A DNA stretch of 11,365 bases from Burkholderia gladioli. Lineage in GTDB: Bacteria; Pseudomonadota; Gammaproteobacteria; Burkholderiales; Burkholderiaceae. The position numbers and the translations under genes are program-made. Shown here piece by piece: positions 1-9,672 of the stretch. Within the stretch, counting starts at the first letter, position 1; each line of letters starts with the position of its first letter. Below the pieces are notes generated by a model, which made no database searches, was not told the DNA's origin, and was given only the letters and a program-made list of their open reading frames with translations. Location of the stretch: NCBI GenBank assembly GCA_009914575.1, contig WNEB01000028.1, positions 1-11,365 of the forward strand, in the 5' to 3' direction.

Positions 1-51
1 CACTTGGAATACCTGCTTGGCGATGTCGACACCTACGGCCATACTGTTCAT
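1..51 (-). CDS. IS110-family transposase, N-terminal 17 residues (runs off the window)
   Basis: Read on the minus strand, the first codons give MNSMAVGVDIAKQVFQV. The GVDIAK...F.V pattern is the typical N-terminus of IS110-family DEDD recombinases, where the first Asp of the DEDD tetrad lies in a G(I/V)D(I/V)(A/S)K motif. The ATG at 49-51 is preceded by a strong Shine-Dalgarno (GGAGGA at about 58-63, spacing about 6), which fixes the start. Only the extreme N-terminus is in the window, so the subgroup and the integrity of the protein cannot be judged. The family moves circular element copies by site-specific recombination without the usual DDE chemistry. Confidence 0.75.
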   Translation of the reverse strand, partial: MNSMAVGVDIAKQVFQV

Positions 52-52
52 C

Positions 53-129
53 GTGGATCCTCCGGTTGCCGGGAAATGCGTGCATTTTCCACCAGGGCAC
101 ATCGATGCCGTTGGCCCGTGAGGATCCAC
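53..129 (-). repeat. 10-bp perfect inverted repeat enclosing small hairpins in the IS110 5' non-coding end
   Basis: GTGGATCCTC at 53-62 is exactly complementary to GAGGATCCAC at 120-129, with 57 bases between. Inside, 72-90 forms a second hairpin (GGAAATGC against GCATTTTCC with one bulged base), and GGCA/TGCC at 96-99/106-109 a third. The whole segment, immediately upstream of the transposase, could fold as a closed multi-hairpin RNA or act as a subterminal inverted repeat bound by the recombinase. IS110-group elements are known to encode a structured bridge RNA in a non-coding end. This stretch is shorter than the RNA described for IS621, so the assignment is speculative. Confidence 0.45.
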
Positions 130-142
130 CCTCATTCTTCGC

Positions 143-172
143 TCACTCGGTCACGGGGCGGGACGCGTTCAT
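143..172 (-). pseudogene. Start of the gene after gcvP, apparently truncated by the IS110 insertion
   Basis: A 9-codon reading frame, MNASRPVTE then TGA, begins at 170-172 behind a very good ribosome binding site (GAGGAG about 7 bases before the ATG, in AACGAGGAGAATGAA). Such a site suggests a genuine start on the gcv transcript, about 160 bases after the gcvP stop. The frame ends at or close to where IS-like sequence begins, so the TGA may be supplied by the IS junction. In several Burkholderia the gene after gcvP is, from memory, the L-serine dehydratase gene sdaA; nothing in nine residues can confirm that here. Alternatively it is a short leader peptide. Confidence 0.35.
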
Positions 173-239
173 TTCATTCTCCTCGTTTGGCTGGATGGCG
201 GCGTGTGATGGTAGCCGGACTTGGAGACGAACGCGACCG

Positions 240-292
240 CGCGCCGCCGCACCCGCCGTCGGCCCGAAGGCGGAGGCAGGTGCGGCGGCGCG
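240..292 (-). repeat. 14-bp perfect inverted repeat between gcvP and the next start codon
   Basis: Bases 240-253 (cgcgccgccgcacc) are the exact reverse complement of 279-292, with a 25-base loop that itself contains CGCC/GGCG complementarity. In RNA from the gcv operon this would be an extremely stable G+C hairpin about 40 bases after the gcvP stop. No run of U follows on either strand, so it is not a standard intrinsic terminator. It may protect the 3' end of the gcvP message, pause RNA polymerase, or simply reflect simple-sequence G+C richness. Confidence 0.55.
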
Positions 293-330
293 GTGCATGG
301 CGGGCGGCGAAAGGAACGTCAGGCGTTCGC

Positions 331-3274
<2,944 letters not shown>

Positions 3275-3309
3275 GGCATTCCTGCTGGGGGGCGCGGGTC
3301 GTAAAACGC

Positions 3310-3690
3310 TTAGTCGATCAGCTTGGTGTACGCGGCTGCGTCGATCAGCTTGTCGGTGTTCGCGCCGGGGGCGAGCTTGATCTTGAAGAGCCAGGCGTCG
3401 TAGGCGTCTTCGTTGACCGATTCCGGCGTGTCGACCGCGTCGGCGTTGACCGCGACGATCTCGCCAGACACCGGCGAATAGATGTCGGAGGCGGCCTTGA
3501 CCGATTCGACGACGCCGACGGCGTCGCCTTCCTTGAACTGCTTGCCGACTTCGGGCAACTCGAGGAAGACGATGTCGCCGAGCGTGTTCTGCGCGTGATC
3601 GGTGATGCCGACCGTCAGCTTGCCGTCAGCCTCGGTACGGATCCATTCGTGTTCGTCGGTGTATTTCAGATCGGCCGGGACGTTGCTCAT
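3310..3690 (-). CDS. gcvH: Glycine cleavage system H-protein
   Basis: GcvH is the small soluble carrier whose lipoyl arm shuttles the aminomethyl group between P-, T- and L-proteins. The 126-residue product is normal in length. It has the N-terminal YTDEHEWI motif (residues 10-17) and the lipoyl attachment motif [11 protein letters not shown], with the modified lysine at residue 65. The C-terminal part has the usual [15 protein letters not shown] segment (residues 90-104). The ATG at 3688-3690 has CAGGAG six bases upstream. It sits 57 bases after the gcvT stop and 35 bases before the gcvP start, in one operon under the glycine riboswitch. No damage is visible. Since GcvH can also relay lipoyl groups in some bacteria, it might stay useful even with P-protein broken; that is inference. 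Confidence 0.97.
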   Translation of the reverse strand: MSNVPADLKYTDEHEWIRTEADGKLTVGITDHAQNTLGDIVFLELPEVGKQFKEGDAVGVVESVKAASDIYSPVSGEIVAVNADAVDTPESVNEDAYDAWLFKIKLAPGANTDKLIDAAAYTKLID

Positions 3691-3747
3691 CGGATGCTCC
3701 TGATTGTGGTGTGCGTTGAAGTTCGCCGTGCGCGCGGGAGGGGGCCG

Positions 3748-4869
3748 TCAGACGGCCAGCACCTTGCCGTTGCGCACGAACGGGAGTTTTACCACGCGCG
3801 CGGGAAGGTTTTTGTCCCGGATTTGCACCTGCACCGCATCGCCTGCCGAGACGCCGGCCGGCACGCGCGCGAACGCGATCGATTCCTGCATCGTGGGCGA
3901 GAAGGTGCCGCTCGTGATCTCGCCTTCGCCGTGCGCGGTGACGACCTTCTGGTGGGCGCGCAGCACGCCGCCGGCCTTGCCGTTTTCCTTCAGCAGGATC
4001 AGGCCGACGAAGGCGGCGCGCTGGCCGTTCGCCTCGAGCGCGGCGCGGCCGACGAAATCGCGCGGCGCGGCGAGATCGACCGTCCAGGCCAGGCCCGCGT
4101 CGAGCGGGGAGACGGTGTCGTCCATGTCCTGGCCGTAGAGGTTCATGCCGGCTTCGAGGCGCAGCGTGTCGCGCGCGCCGAGCCCGACCGGGCGCACGCC
4201 CTGGGCGATCAGCGCGTTCCAGAGCGCCTCCACGTGGGTGGCCGGGACGATGATCTCGAAGCCGTCCTCGCCCGTGTAGCCGGTGCGCGCGACGGTCAGC
4301 AGGTCGCCGAACGGCGTGCCGGCCACCTGCGCGGCGTTGAACGGCTTCAGTTCGCTGGTGGCGGCGCGGGCGGCGGGGATCGTGTCCCAGGCCTTGGCGC
4401 GTGCGTTCGGGCCCTGCACGGCGACGATCGCCAGTTCGCGGCGCGGGGTGATTTCGAGGCCGAAGCCGCCCTCGGCGTTCAGGCGCGCGAACCGGGCCAG
4501 GTCCTTCTCGGTCGTGCCGGCGTTGACCACCACGCGGAAGAAGTTTTCGGTGAAGTAATAGACGATCAGGTCGTCGATCACGCCGCCTTCCGGGTTCAGC
4601 AGGCACGAGTAGAGCGCCTTGCCCGGAGCGTGCAGCTTGCCGACGTTGTTGGCGATCGCGTGCTCGAAGAACGCGCGCACGCGCTCGCCGCGGAAATCGA
4701 CGACGCACATGTGCGACACGTCGAACATGCCCGCATCGGTGCGCACGGCACGGTGCTCGTCGAGCTGGGAGCCGTAGTTCACGGGCATGTCCCAGCCGCC
4801 GAAATCGACCATGCGGGCGTTGAGCGCGGTATGCGCGGCGTGAAGCGGGGTGTGTTTGAGTGCGGTCAT
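3748..4869 (-). CDS. gcvT: Glycine cleavage system T-protein (aminomethyltransferase)
   Basis: GcvT releases ammonia from the aminomethyl-lipoyl intermediate on GcvH and forms 5,10-methylene-tetrahydrofolate. The product is 373 residues, the usual bacterial length. It begins [20 protein letters not shown] and has the FGGWDMPV segment (residues 23-30). [11 protein letters not shown] (95-105) holds Asp99/Asp100, matching the catalytic Asp101 region of the E. coli enzyme. The folate-site segments ([11 protein letters not shown] and [13 protein letters not shown]) and a complete C-terminal barrel are also present. The frame stays open upstream to 5406, but that part covers the riboswitch, so I chose the ATG at 4867-4869 by family length; a modest GAGG lies 5 bases upstream. 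It is first in the operon, after a leader of about 350 bases. The frame is intact. Confidence 0.96.
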   Translation of the reverse strand: MTALKHTPLHAAHTALNARMVDFGGWDMPVNYGSQLDEHRAVRTDAGMFDVSHMCVVDFRGERVRAFFEHAIANNVGKLHAPGKALYSCLLNPEGGVIDDLIVYYFTENFFRVVVNAGTTEKDLARFARLNAEGGFGLEITPRRELAIVAVQGPNARAKAWDTIPAARAATSELKPFNAAQVAGTPFGDLLTVARTGYTGEDGFEIIVPATHVEALWNALIAQGVRPVGLGARDTLRLEAGMNLYGQDMDDTVSPLDAGLAWTVDLAAPRDFVGRAALEANGQRAAFVGLILLKENGKAGGVLRAHQKVVTAHGEGEITSGTFSPTMQESIAFARVPAGVSAGDAVQVQIRDKNLPARVVKLPFVRNGKVLAV

Positions 4870-4969
4870 CGGGGCCTCGGGGTTCCGTCCGCGCGGGTGC
4901 GCGGGCGTGACTACGATCTGGCAATTCGCGGGATGCGCGGGCGGTATGACGCCTGTGAATCCTTGCCAA

Positions 4970-5220
4970 GCCCCTCTGTCCTCGATACCTGAGAGATTGC
5001 GCGACCGTGACCGGCCTGCGCGCGCCCCTTCGGTGGGCAGCCTGCCGGTGCCTTCGCACGGGCTACTGCCGCTCTCCAGAGTACGAAATGCGCGATGCGC
5101 CGCATGGGCGGCGCGCACGCTGTTTCGACGCGGCCGGTCCTTTTGCCTGAAAGTTTGCGGGGGCCCCTTCGGCGGTAAGGCAAGCCCGATTCGACCGGCT
5201 TGCTGCACGCTCTCCCGACG
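4970..5220 (-). promoter_or_regulatory. Tandem glycine riboswitch (two aptamers) controlling gcvTHP
   Basis: On the minus strand two glycine aptamers follow each other. Aptamer 1 (about 5220-5130) has CGGGAGAGC, the conserved GCCGAAGGGGC core (GCCCCTTCGG on the plus strand at 5163-5172) and CTTTCAGGCAAAAGGACCG. Aptamer 2 (about 5082-4970) has CTGGAGAGCGGC, the second CCGAAGGGGC core (5024-5033) and CTCTCAGGTATCGAGGACAG. This paired layout is the known class that normally switches glycine-cleavage genes on when glycine binds. About 100 bases separate aptamer 2 from the gcvT start. TTGCCA at 4963-4968 can pair with TGGCAA at 4919-4924, and a CGCG-rich hairpin lies near the ribosome site. I see no obvious U-run terminator, so the switch may act on translation; that part is uncertain. 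Confidence 0.95.
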
Positions 5221-5229
5221 CGTGCGGCG

Positions 5230-5258
5230 AATGTACGCGAGGCCAAACGGCTTGTCAA
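5230..5258 (-). promoter_or_regulatory. Sigma-70 promoter of the gcv operon
   Basis: On the minus strand TTGACA (plus-strand 5253-5258) is followed after exactly 17 bases by TACATT (5230-5235). This is a perfect -35 with a good -10. The expected start near 5223 falls just before the first riboswitch aptamer, so transcripts would begin almost directly with the aptamer leader. The strength of the match points to control mainly by the riboswitch rather than by an activator. Confidence 0.85.
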
Positions 5259-5269
5259 TTTGCGCAAAT

Positions 5270-5989
5270 TCATGTCGCCTGGCGGCAGGTGGATGTCGCA
5301 CGCATGCGTGGCGAGACTGGGGATAAACCGGTGGACAAGCTGTGGAGCGGCAGGGGGCAAACGTGCCTTTTGCTGTGGGCAAGCCTGTGGATGACAGCGT
5401 GGACAAGCGTTGGATTGGCTTGGGACAAGCGATGGACAGCCGGTGGAAAAGCGGGGCAAATCGCGGGATAAACCGGTGGATAACCAGGTGGAAAAGCGGT
5501 GGGAAAGAAGCGGATAACCACCGGACAAGTGCCCGTTTCCGGTGGACAAGCCTTGGGATAAACGGTGGACGAGCGGGGGATAAGGCGCGGAGGCGCGCCG
5601 CGCAAGCCTGCCCGGAGGCGGCTTGCAGGAAGAGGGGAAAAGAAAGGAGGGCGGGCGGCGTGCTGGGCGCTCATGTCGTTCGCTGCTTCCTGGCGGATCA
5701 CGTCGAGCCGGCGATGCAGCGCGCGGCCTTGCGGAGGCGGATAGGCGCCGCCCGTCACGCGCGAATCGATGCGCCCGCCGAGGCTGTCGATCCGACCGAG
5801 GATGTCTTTCATGCGTTCGACGCCCACCGGCGGCGCCGGTTGCGGCGGAGGCGGCAGCCTCGGCTTCACGGGAGCCGGTTGAACGGGGCGCGGACGCGGC
5901 GGCCATCGCTTCGGCGGCGGCGTGACGACGCACGCGGCCAGCGAGGCGAGGAGGGCGGCGCCGAGGGCCGTACGGATCAACCGTTGCAT
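5270..5989 (-). CDS. Small Pro-rich lipoprotein with an aberrant, repeat-encoded C-terminus
   Basis: The product starts [20 protein letters not shown], a lipoprotein signal peptide with lipobox L17-A18-A19-C20, so it should be lipidated at Cys20. A Pro/Arg-rich tether follows (about residues 23-54), then a short helical region resembling small Burkholderia lipoproteins ([18 protein letters not shown], then [20 protein letters not shown] to about residue 100). AAGGAGAA about 8 bases before the ATG at 5987-5989 supports the start. After about residue 108 the frame loses any protein-like character and reads through the 5318-5584 array, giving repetitive Leu/Ser/Pro-rich sequence to residue 239. 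The gene's natural 3' end may have been lost, or the annotated frame simply overruns a stop that is missing here. Function unknown; the first 105 residues are the credible part. Confidence 0.6.
   Translation of the reverse strand: MQRLIRTALGAALLASLAACVVTPPPKRWPPRPRPVQPAPVKPRLPPPPQPAPPVGVERMKDILGRIDSLGGRIDSRVTGGAYPPPQGRALHRRLDVIRQEAANDMSAQHAARPPFFSPLPASRLRAGLRGAPPRLIPRSSTVYPKACPPETGTCPVVIRFFPTAFPPGYPPVYPAICPAFPPAVHRLSQANPTLVHAVIHRLAHSKRHVCPLPLHSLSTGLSPVSPRMRATSTCRQAT
5318..5584 (+). repeat. Array of about 20 degenerate 10-13 bp units, consensus GTGGAYAAGCG (DnaA-box-like)
   Basis: Nearly the whole stretch breaks into short same-orientation units such as ggggataaaccg, gtggacaagct, gtgggcaagcct, gtggatgacagc, gtggacaagcg, gtggataaccag, gtggaaaagcg and gggataaggcg. 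GGATAA occurs at 5321, 5466, 5478, 5512, 5556 and 5578; GGACAA at 5333, 5401, 5423, 5523 and 5544; GGAAAA at 5445 and 5490. The spacing is near one helical turn. The units resemble the DnaA box TGTGGATAA (opposite strand TTATCCACA); GGTGGATAA at 5475-5483 and TGTGGATGA at 5386-5394 each match 8 of 9 bases. The array begins about 60 bases upstream of the gcv -35. It could bind DnaA or another multimeric protein, or be non-functional expanded DNA. It is not a CRISPR: units abut without spacers. Confidence 0.7.
5602..5626 (-). repeat. 7-bp inverted repeat at the end of the credible lipoprotein coding part
   Basis: GCAAGCC at 5602-5608 pairs with GGCTTGC at 5620-5626 across an 11-base loop. On the minus strand it is preceded by a pyrimidine tract (TTTCTTTTCCCCTCTTCC, about 5628-5645) and followed by G+C-rich sequence, not U. 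It might be the remnant of a terminator for the lipoprotein gene, but the missing U-tract makes that weak. Confidence 0.3.
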
Positions 5990-6039
5990 GAATCGTTCTC
6001 CTTGTGGCGGATCGGTGAGGCAAATGCGGGTGCGGCGTG

Positions 6040-6070
6040 CCGAAAACGAAGCCGGCCCTCGCGGGGCCGG
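6040..6070 (-). terminator. Intrinsic terminator downstream of the oxidoreductase gene
   Basis: CCGGCCC at 6052-6058 pairs with GGGCCGG at 6064-6070 across a 5-base loop. On the minus strand the hairpin is followed by CTTCGTTTTCGG, a short U-rich tract. It lies about 110 bases beyond the oxidoreductase stop and 60 bases before the lipoprotein start, so it should separate the two units. The 6071-6182 stretch between hairpin and stop holds a palindrome (TCGGGTTCCCGA at 6108-6119) but no gene that I can see. Confidence 0.55.
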
Positions 6071-6182
6071 TCGTTTGAAGCACGATTGAGACTAGTCGTA
6101 AGTCAGTTCGGGTTCCCGAGACTTTTGTAACGGTTTGTACCGCCGGTCGCGAACGCCCGTGCCGTCGGGTTCGGGCGCAGGG

Positions 6183-7206
6183 TCAGAACGCTTCGCGCAC
6201 GAATGGCAGGCGGCGGCCCTCGCGCTCGCTGCGGTCGGCCAGCTCGATGATCGCCATCACGTCGACGGCGTCCTGCGCCGGCACCGGGAACGGCGCGCGA
6301 TAGAACTCGGCGTACTGGCCGTCGAGCGTGGGCACCGGGCGTTCCGTCTCGACATCGCCGTCGAGCAGATGCAGCACGCCGGGGAGGTTGCCGCCGCCGA
6401 ATTCGACGTCGTCGGGCGTCAGGCCTGCCTTGAGCTGATCCTCCTGTGTGTCCAGCCCGAACTTCTGATAGCCGCCGCGCGTGCCGAGCACGGTGAAGCG
6501 CGCCGGCTCGATCGCCGAGAGCGGGCTCGCGTGCAGCGCCACTTCCTTGTCGGGATAGCCGAGCACCAGGTGGATCAGGTCGGCGGCTTCCGAGCCGTCG
6601 CGGCGTGCGCGCACCGTCGCGCTGACCGTGTCCGGCGCGCCGAACAGCGCGAGCGCCTGATCGATCAGGGGCGGGCCGAGGTTGAACAGCAGGCCGCCGC
6701 CGCGCGTCGCGTCCTCGCGCCAGCGTTGGCGGATCTGCGGCCGGAAGCGGTCGAAGTGCGATTCGAACCAGGTTATGCGGCCCAGTTCGCCGCTGGCGAC
6801 CAGCTGGCGAACGGTGAGGAAATCGCCGTCCCAGCGGCGGTTGTGGAACGGCGCGAACACCAGCCCGCGATCGGCGGCGAGCCGCGCCAGCGCGCGCCTC
6901 GGTCGAGGTGAGCGTGACCGGCTTGTTGACCACCACGTGCTTGCCCGCTTCGAGCGTGCGGCGGGCCAGATCGAAGTGGGTGTCGTTCGGCGTGGCGATC
7001 ACCACGCATTCGACCTCGGCGTGCGCGAGCAGCGCCTCGAAATCGGCGACCGCGGCGGCCTGCGGATAGGCGGCGCGAGCCTTGTCGGGCTGCCCGGCGG
7101 CGATCGCCGCGACCGTGGTGCGACCGCTGTGCGCGATCACCGGCGCGTGAAACGTCGCGCCGGCGAAACCGAAAACCATCAGACCAACTTTCAGCAGAGA
7201 AGCCAT
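6183..7206 (-). pseudogene. Gfo/Idh/MocA-family NAD(P)-dependent oxidoreductase (YdgJ-like), frameshifted
   Basis: Two frames together make one protein of about 341 residues, the normal family size. The N-terminal Rossmann part (ATG at 7204-7206, AGGA 8 bases upstream) has FGFAGATFHAPVI, CVVIATPNDTHFDLARRTLE and HVVVNKPVTLTSTEARA. At 6890-6897 the frame breaks inside a GC dinucleotide run: adding back one GC unit restores EARALARLAADRGLVFAPFH. The C-terminal part then continues to the TGA at 6183-6185. Motifs are also damaged. The first Gly of the Rossmann G-x-G-x-x-G is Val (residue 11). The family's D-L-G-x-H motif reads NLGPP (residues 176-180), losing both the Asp and the His. Members oxidise or reduce sugars and related alcohols; the substrate is unknown here. 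The combined damage supports a true pseudogene. Confidence 0.85.
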
Positions 7207-7478
7207 AAGCGAATCCTGTCAGCGAGCGAGTTCAAACGAACGGCTATTGTGGCTCGGAGAAGCGGGGCGCGAACACGGCCGCCCGCCGGACGGGCGCCTG
7301 CCCGGCGCATCGTCCGGCCCCATTTCGGCATCGCGATCGGCGCGCGGACGGCGTGTTAACATGCGGTCTCCCGCGTCCGTCGTATTCCGATCCGCGCAGC
7401 CTCCGGCGGCGCGCACCGCGCCCTGTCCGAAGGCGCGGCGGCGGCGCCGCCATCCGCATTTCCAGCCCGTCAGTCACC
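7207..7478. other. Divergent intergenic region between the oxidoreductase and rep
   Basis: These 272 bases separate two genes transcribed away from each other and should hold both promoters. For rep, TAACAT at 7357-7362 is a plausible -10 (within GTGTTAACATGCG), but the base stretch at the expected -35 is poor. For the oxidoreductase I see only a weak CACAAT near 7250. No Shine-Dalgarno of note precedes the rep start. No credible small gene is present. Confidence 0.4.
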
Positions 7479-9563
7479 ATGTCCGCAAGTCTCAATGCCG
7501 CTCAAAGCGAAGCGGTGCGCTATCTCGACGGCCCCTGTCTCGTGCTCGCCGGCGCCGGCAGCGGCAAGACGCGGGTGATCACCCAGAAGATCGCCCATCT
7601 GATCGAGAACAAGGGGTTCGAGCCGCGCCATATCGCGGCCGTCACGTTCACCAACAAGGCCGCCGCCGAAATGCGCGAGCGCGTCGGCAAGCTGCTCGAG
7701 GGCAAGACGCTGACCACGCCCGGCAAGGAAGGCCGCAAGGTGCCCGTGAATCAGCTCACGGTGTGCACCTTCCACTCGCTCGGCGTGCAGATCCTGCGCC
7801 AGGAAGCCGAGCACTTGGGCCTCAAGCCGCAGTTCTCGATCATGGATTCGGACGACTGCTTCGGCATGGTGCAGGAGCAGCTCGGCACCACCGACAAGGG
7901 CCTGATCCGCAAGATCCAGAACATCATCTCACTCTGGAAGAACGGCCTCGTCACGCCCGAGGAGGCGCTCGCGATCGCCGCCAACGAGGACGAGCAGCAG
8001 GCCGCGCTGGTCTACCGCAACTACGTCGCCACGCTGCACGCCTATCAGGCCGTCGATTTCGACGATCTGATCCGGCTGCCGGCCGAACTGTTCGAGCGCA
8101 ACGAGCAGGTGCGCGAGCGCTGGCAGAACAAGCTGCGCTATCTGCTGATCGACGAATACCAGGATACCAACGCCTGCCAGTACACGCTGCTCAAGCTGCT
8201 GGCCGGCCCGCGCGCTGCGTTCACGGCGGTGGGCGACAACGACCAGGCGATCTACGGCTGGCGCGGCGCGACGCTCGAGAACATGGCGCAGCTCGGCAAG
8301 GATTTCCCGAAGCTGCACCTCGTGAAGCTGGAACAGAACTACCGTTCGACGGTGCGGATCCTGACCGCCGCGAACAACGTGATCGCCAACAACCCGAAGC
8401 TGTTCGAGAAGAAGCTGTGGTCCGAGCACGGCATGGGCGACACGATCACCGTCACGCCGTGCAACGACGAGGAGCACGAGGCCGAATCCGTCGTGTTCCG
8501 GCTCTCGGCGCACAAGTTCGAGCGGCGCACGCAGTTCCGCGATTACGCGATCCTGTACCGCGGCAACTTCCAGGCGCGGATCTTCGAGCAGGTGCTGCGC
8601 CGCGAGCGGATTCCGTACGTGCTGTCGGGCGGCCAGTCGTTCTTCGACAAGGCCGAGATCAAGGACCTGTGCGCGTACCTGCGGCTGATCGCCAACGCCG
8701 ACGACGACCCTGCGTTCATCCGCGCCGTCACCACGCCGCGCCGCGGCATCGGCAACACCACGCTGGAGGCGCTCGGCTCGTTCGCGGGGCAGGCCAAGGT
8801 GTCGCTGTTCGAGGCGGTGTACATGGGCGGTATCGAGGCGCGGCTGTCGGCGCGGCAGGTCGAGCCGCTGCGCATGTTCTGCGACTTCATCCAGCGCCTG
8901 ACCGAGCGCGCCGACACCGATCCGGCCACCACCGTGCTCGACGACATGATGGAGGCGATCCACTACGAGGCCTACCTGTACGACGCGTTCGACGAGCGCC
9001 AGGCGCAATCGAAGTGGCAGAACGTGCTCGAATTCCTCGAGTGGCTCAAGCGCAAGGGCACCAAGCCCGAAACCGAGGCCGTCGACGGCGAGGCCGAGGG
9101 CTTCCACAACGCCGACGCGCTGGCCGACACCGGCAAGAACCTGCTCGGCCTGATCCAGACCGTCGCGCTGATGTCGATGCTCGAAGGCAAGGAGGACGAC
9201 CCCGACGCGGTGCGCCTGTCGACCGTGCACGCGTCGAAGGGGCTCGAATATCCGCACGTGTTCCTGGTCGGCGTCGAGGAAGGCGTGATGCCGCACCGCG
9301 GCAGTTCCGAGGACGACGCCATCGACGACGAGCGCATCGAGGAAGAGCGTCGGCTCATGTACGTGGCGATCACGCGCGCGCAGCGCAGCCTGCATCTGAA
9401 CTGGTGCAAGAAGCGCAAGCGGGCGCGCGAGACGGTGGTGTGCGAGCAGTCGCGCTTCATCGCCGAAATGGGGCTCGACGAAGCGCCGCCGCCCATGCCC
9501 GAGGAAGCGCCGATGACGCCGAAGGACCGGCTGGCGAGCCTGAAGGCCTTGCTGCAGAAGTAA
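7479..9563 (+). CDS. rep: ATP-dependent 3'-5' DNA helicase Rep (superfamily 1)
   Basis: Rep is a UvrD-family helicase that removes proteins ahead of replication forks and helps restart them. The 694-residue product has all superfamily 1 motifs in order: Q-motif LNAAQSEAV (5-13), Walker A AGAGSGKT (24-31), TFTNKAAAEM (56-65), Walker B DEYQDT (225-230), VGDNDQAIYGWRG (251-263), LEQNYRS (284-290), LSTVHASKGLEYPHVFLVG (from 580) and EEERRLMYVAITRA (621-634). VGDNDQAIYGWRGA and LEQNYRS...ANNVIANNPKLFEKKL fit Rep better than UvrD or PcrA. The frame is open upstream to 7353, but homologues start at MSA-LN-AQ, so I chose 7479 despite a weak ribosome site. The gene is monocistronic and undamaged, which matters when judging frameshifts nearby. 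Confidence 0.95.
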   Translation: MSASLNAAQSEAVRYLDGPCLVLAGAGSGKTRVITQKIAHLIENKGFEPRHIAAVTFTNKAAAEMRERVGKLLEGKTLTTPGKEGRKVPVNQLTVCTFHSLGVQILRQEAEHLGLKPQFSIMDSDDCFGMVQEQLGTTDKGLIRKIQNIISLWKNGLVTPEEALAIAANEDEQQAALVYRNYVATLHAYQAVDFDDLIRLPAELFERNEQVRERWQNKLRYLLIDEYQDTNACQYTLLKLLAGPRAAFTAVGDNDQAIYGWRGATLENMAQLGKDFPKLHLVKLEQNYRSTVRILTAANNVIANNPKLFEKKLWSEHGMGDTITVTPCNDEEHEAESVVFRLSAHKFERRTQFRDYAILYRGNFQARIFEQVLRRERIPYVLSGGQSFFDKAEIKDLCAYLRLIANADDDPAFIRAVTTPRRGIGNTTLEALGSFAGQAKVSLFEAVYMGGIEARLSARQVEPLRMFCDFIQRLTERADTDPATTVLDDMMEAIHYEAYLYDAFDERQAQSKWQNVLEFLEWLKRKGTKPETEAVDGEAEGFHNADALADTGKNLLGLIQTVALMSMLEGKEDDPDAVRLSTVHASKGLEYPHVFLVGVEEGVMPHRGSSEDDAIDDERIEEERRLMYVAITRAQRSLHLNWCKKRKRARETVVCEQSRFIAEMGLDEAPPPMPEEAPMTPKDRLASLKALLQK

Positions 9564-9593
9564 GCGCGGCGGCATACCGCAATGACGATGACG

Positions 9594-9634
9594 ATGGCCC
9601 GTGCCGCGGATCGCGAACACGGGGCCATTTTCTT
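9594..9634 (+). terminator. Intrinsic terminator of rep
   Basis: ATGGCCCGTG at 9594-9603 pairs with CACGGGGCCAT at 9618-9628 (one bulged G), directly followed by TTTTCTT. It lies 31 bases after the rep stop. A T-run is present only in the rep direction, so the convergent cytochrome gene is probably not terminated by it with the same efficiency. Confidence 0.85.
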
Positions 9635-9672
9635 GCGCGGGGGCCGGCGGTTGCGCCTGTTTCGCTATTTCG

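Larger units (their letters stand above)
1..142 (-). mobile_element. IS110-family element, transposase-proximal end (partial)
   Basis: The segment consists of the transposase start and roughly 90 bases upstream of it with no coding sense in common with the neighbouring operon. The outer boundary is inferred: it should lie between the end of the IS non-coding region and the interrupted gene whose start codon is at 170-172, so about 130-150. IS110 elements often lack terminal inverted repeats and target duplications, so the exact junction cannot be fixed without an uninterrupted homologous locus or another copy of the IS. The element lies downstream of the gcv operon in the operon's direction of transcription. 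Confidence 0.5.

Noticed and set aside
5318..5584. CRISPR array
   Set aside because: The units are 10-13 bp, degenerate and abutting, with no constant 23-47 bp repeats, no unique spacers and no cas genes nearby.
5318..5584. Chromosomal replication origin (oriC)
   Set aside because: DnaA-box-like units are present, but there is no dnaA, dnaN or gyrB gene, no A+T-rich unwinding element, and no exact TTATCCACA match that I can find.
9583..9594. Short gacgat tandem repeat after rep
   Set aside because: Two copies of a 6-mer in G+C-rich DNA are expected by chance, and nothing around them suggests a function.
7929..9620. Long minus-strand open frame opposite rep
   Set aside because: It is a shadow of the rep coding sequence with biased His/Arg/Leu composition. 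Rep has every helicase motif in the other strand.
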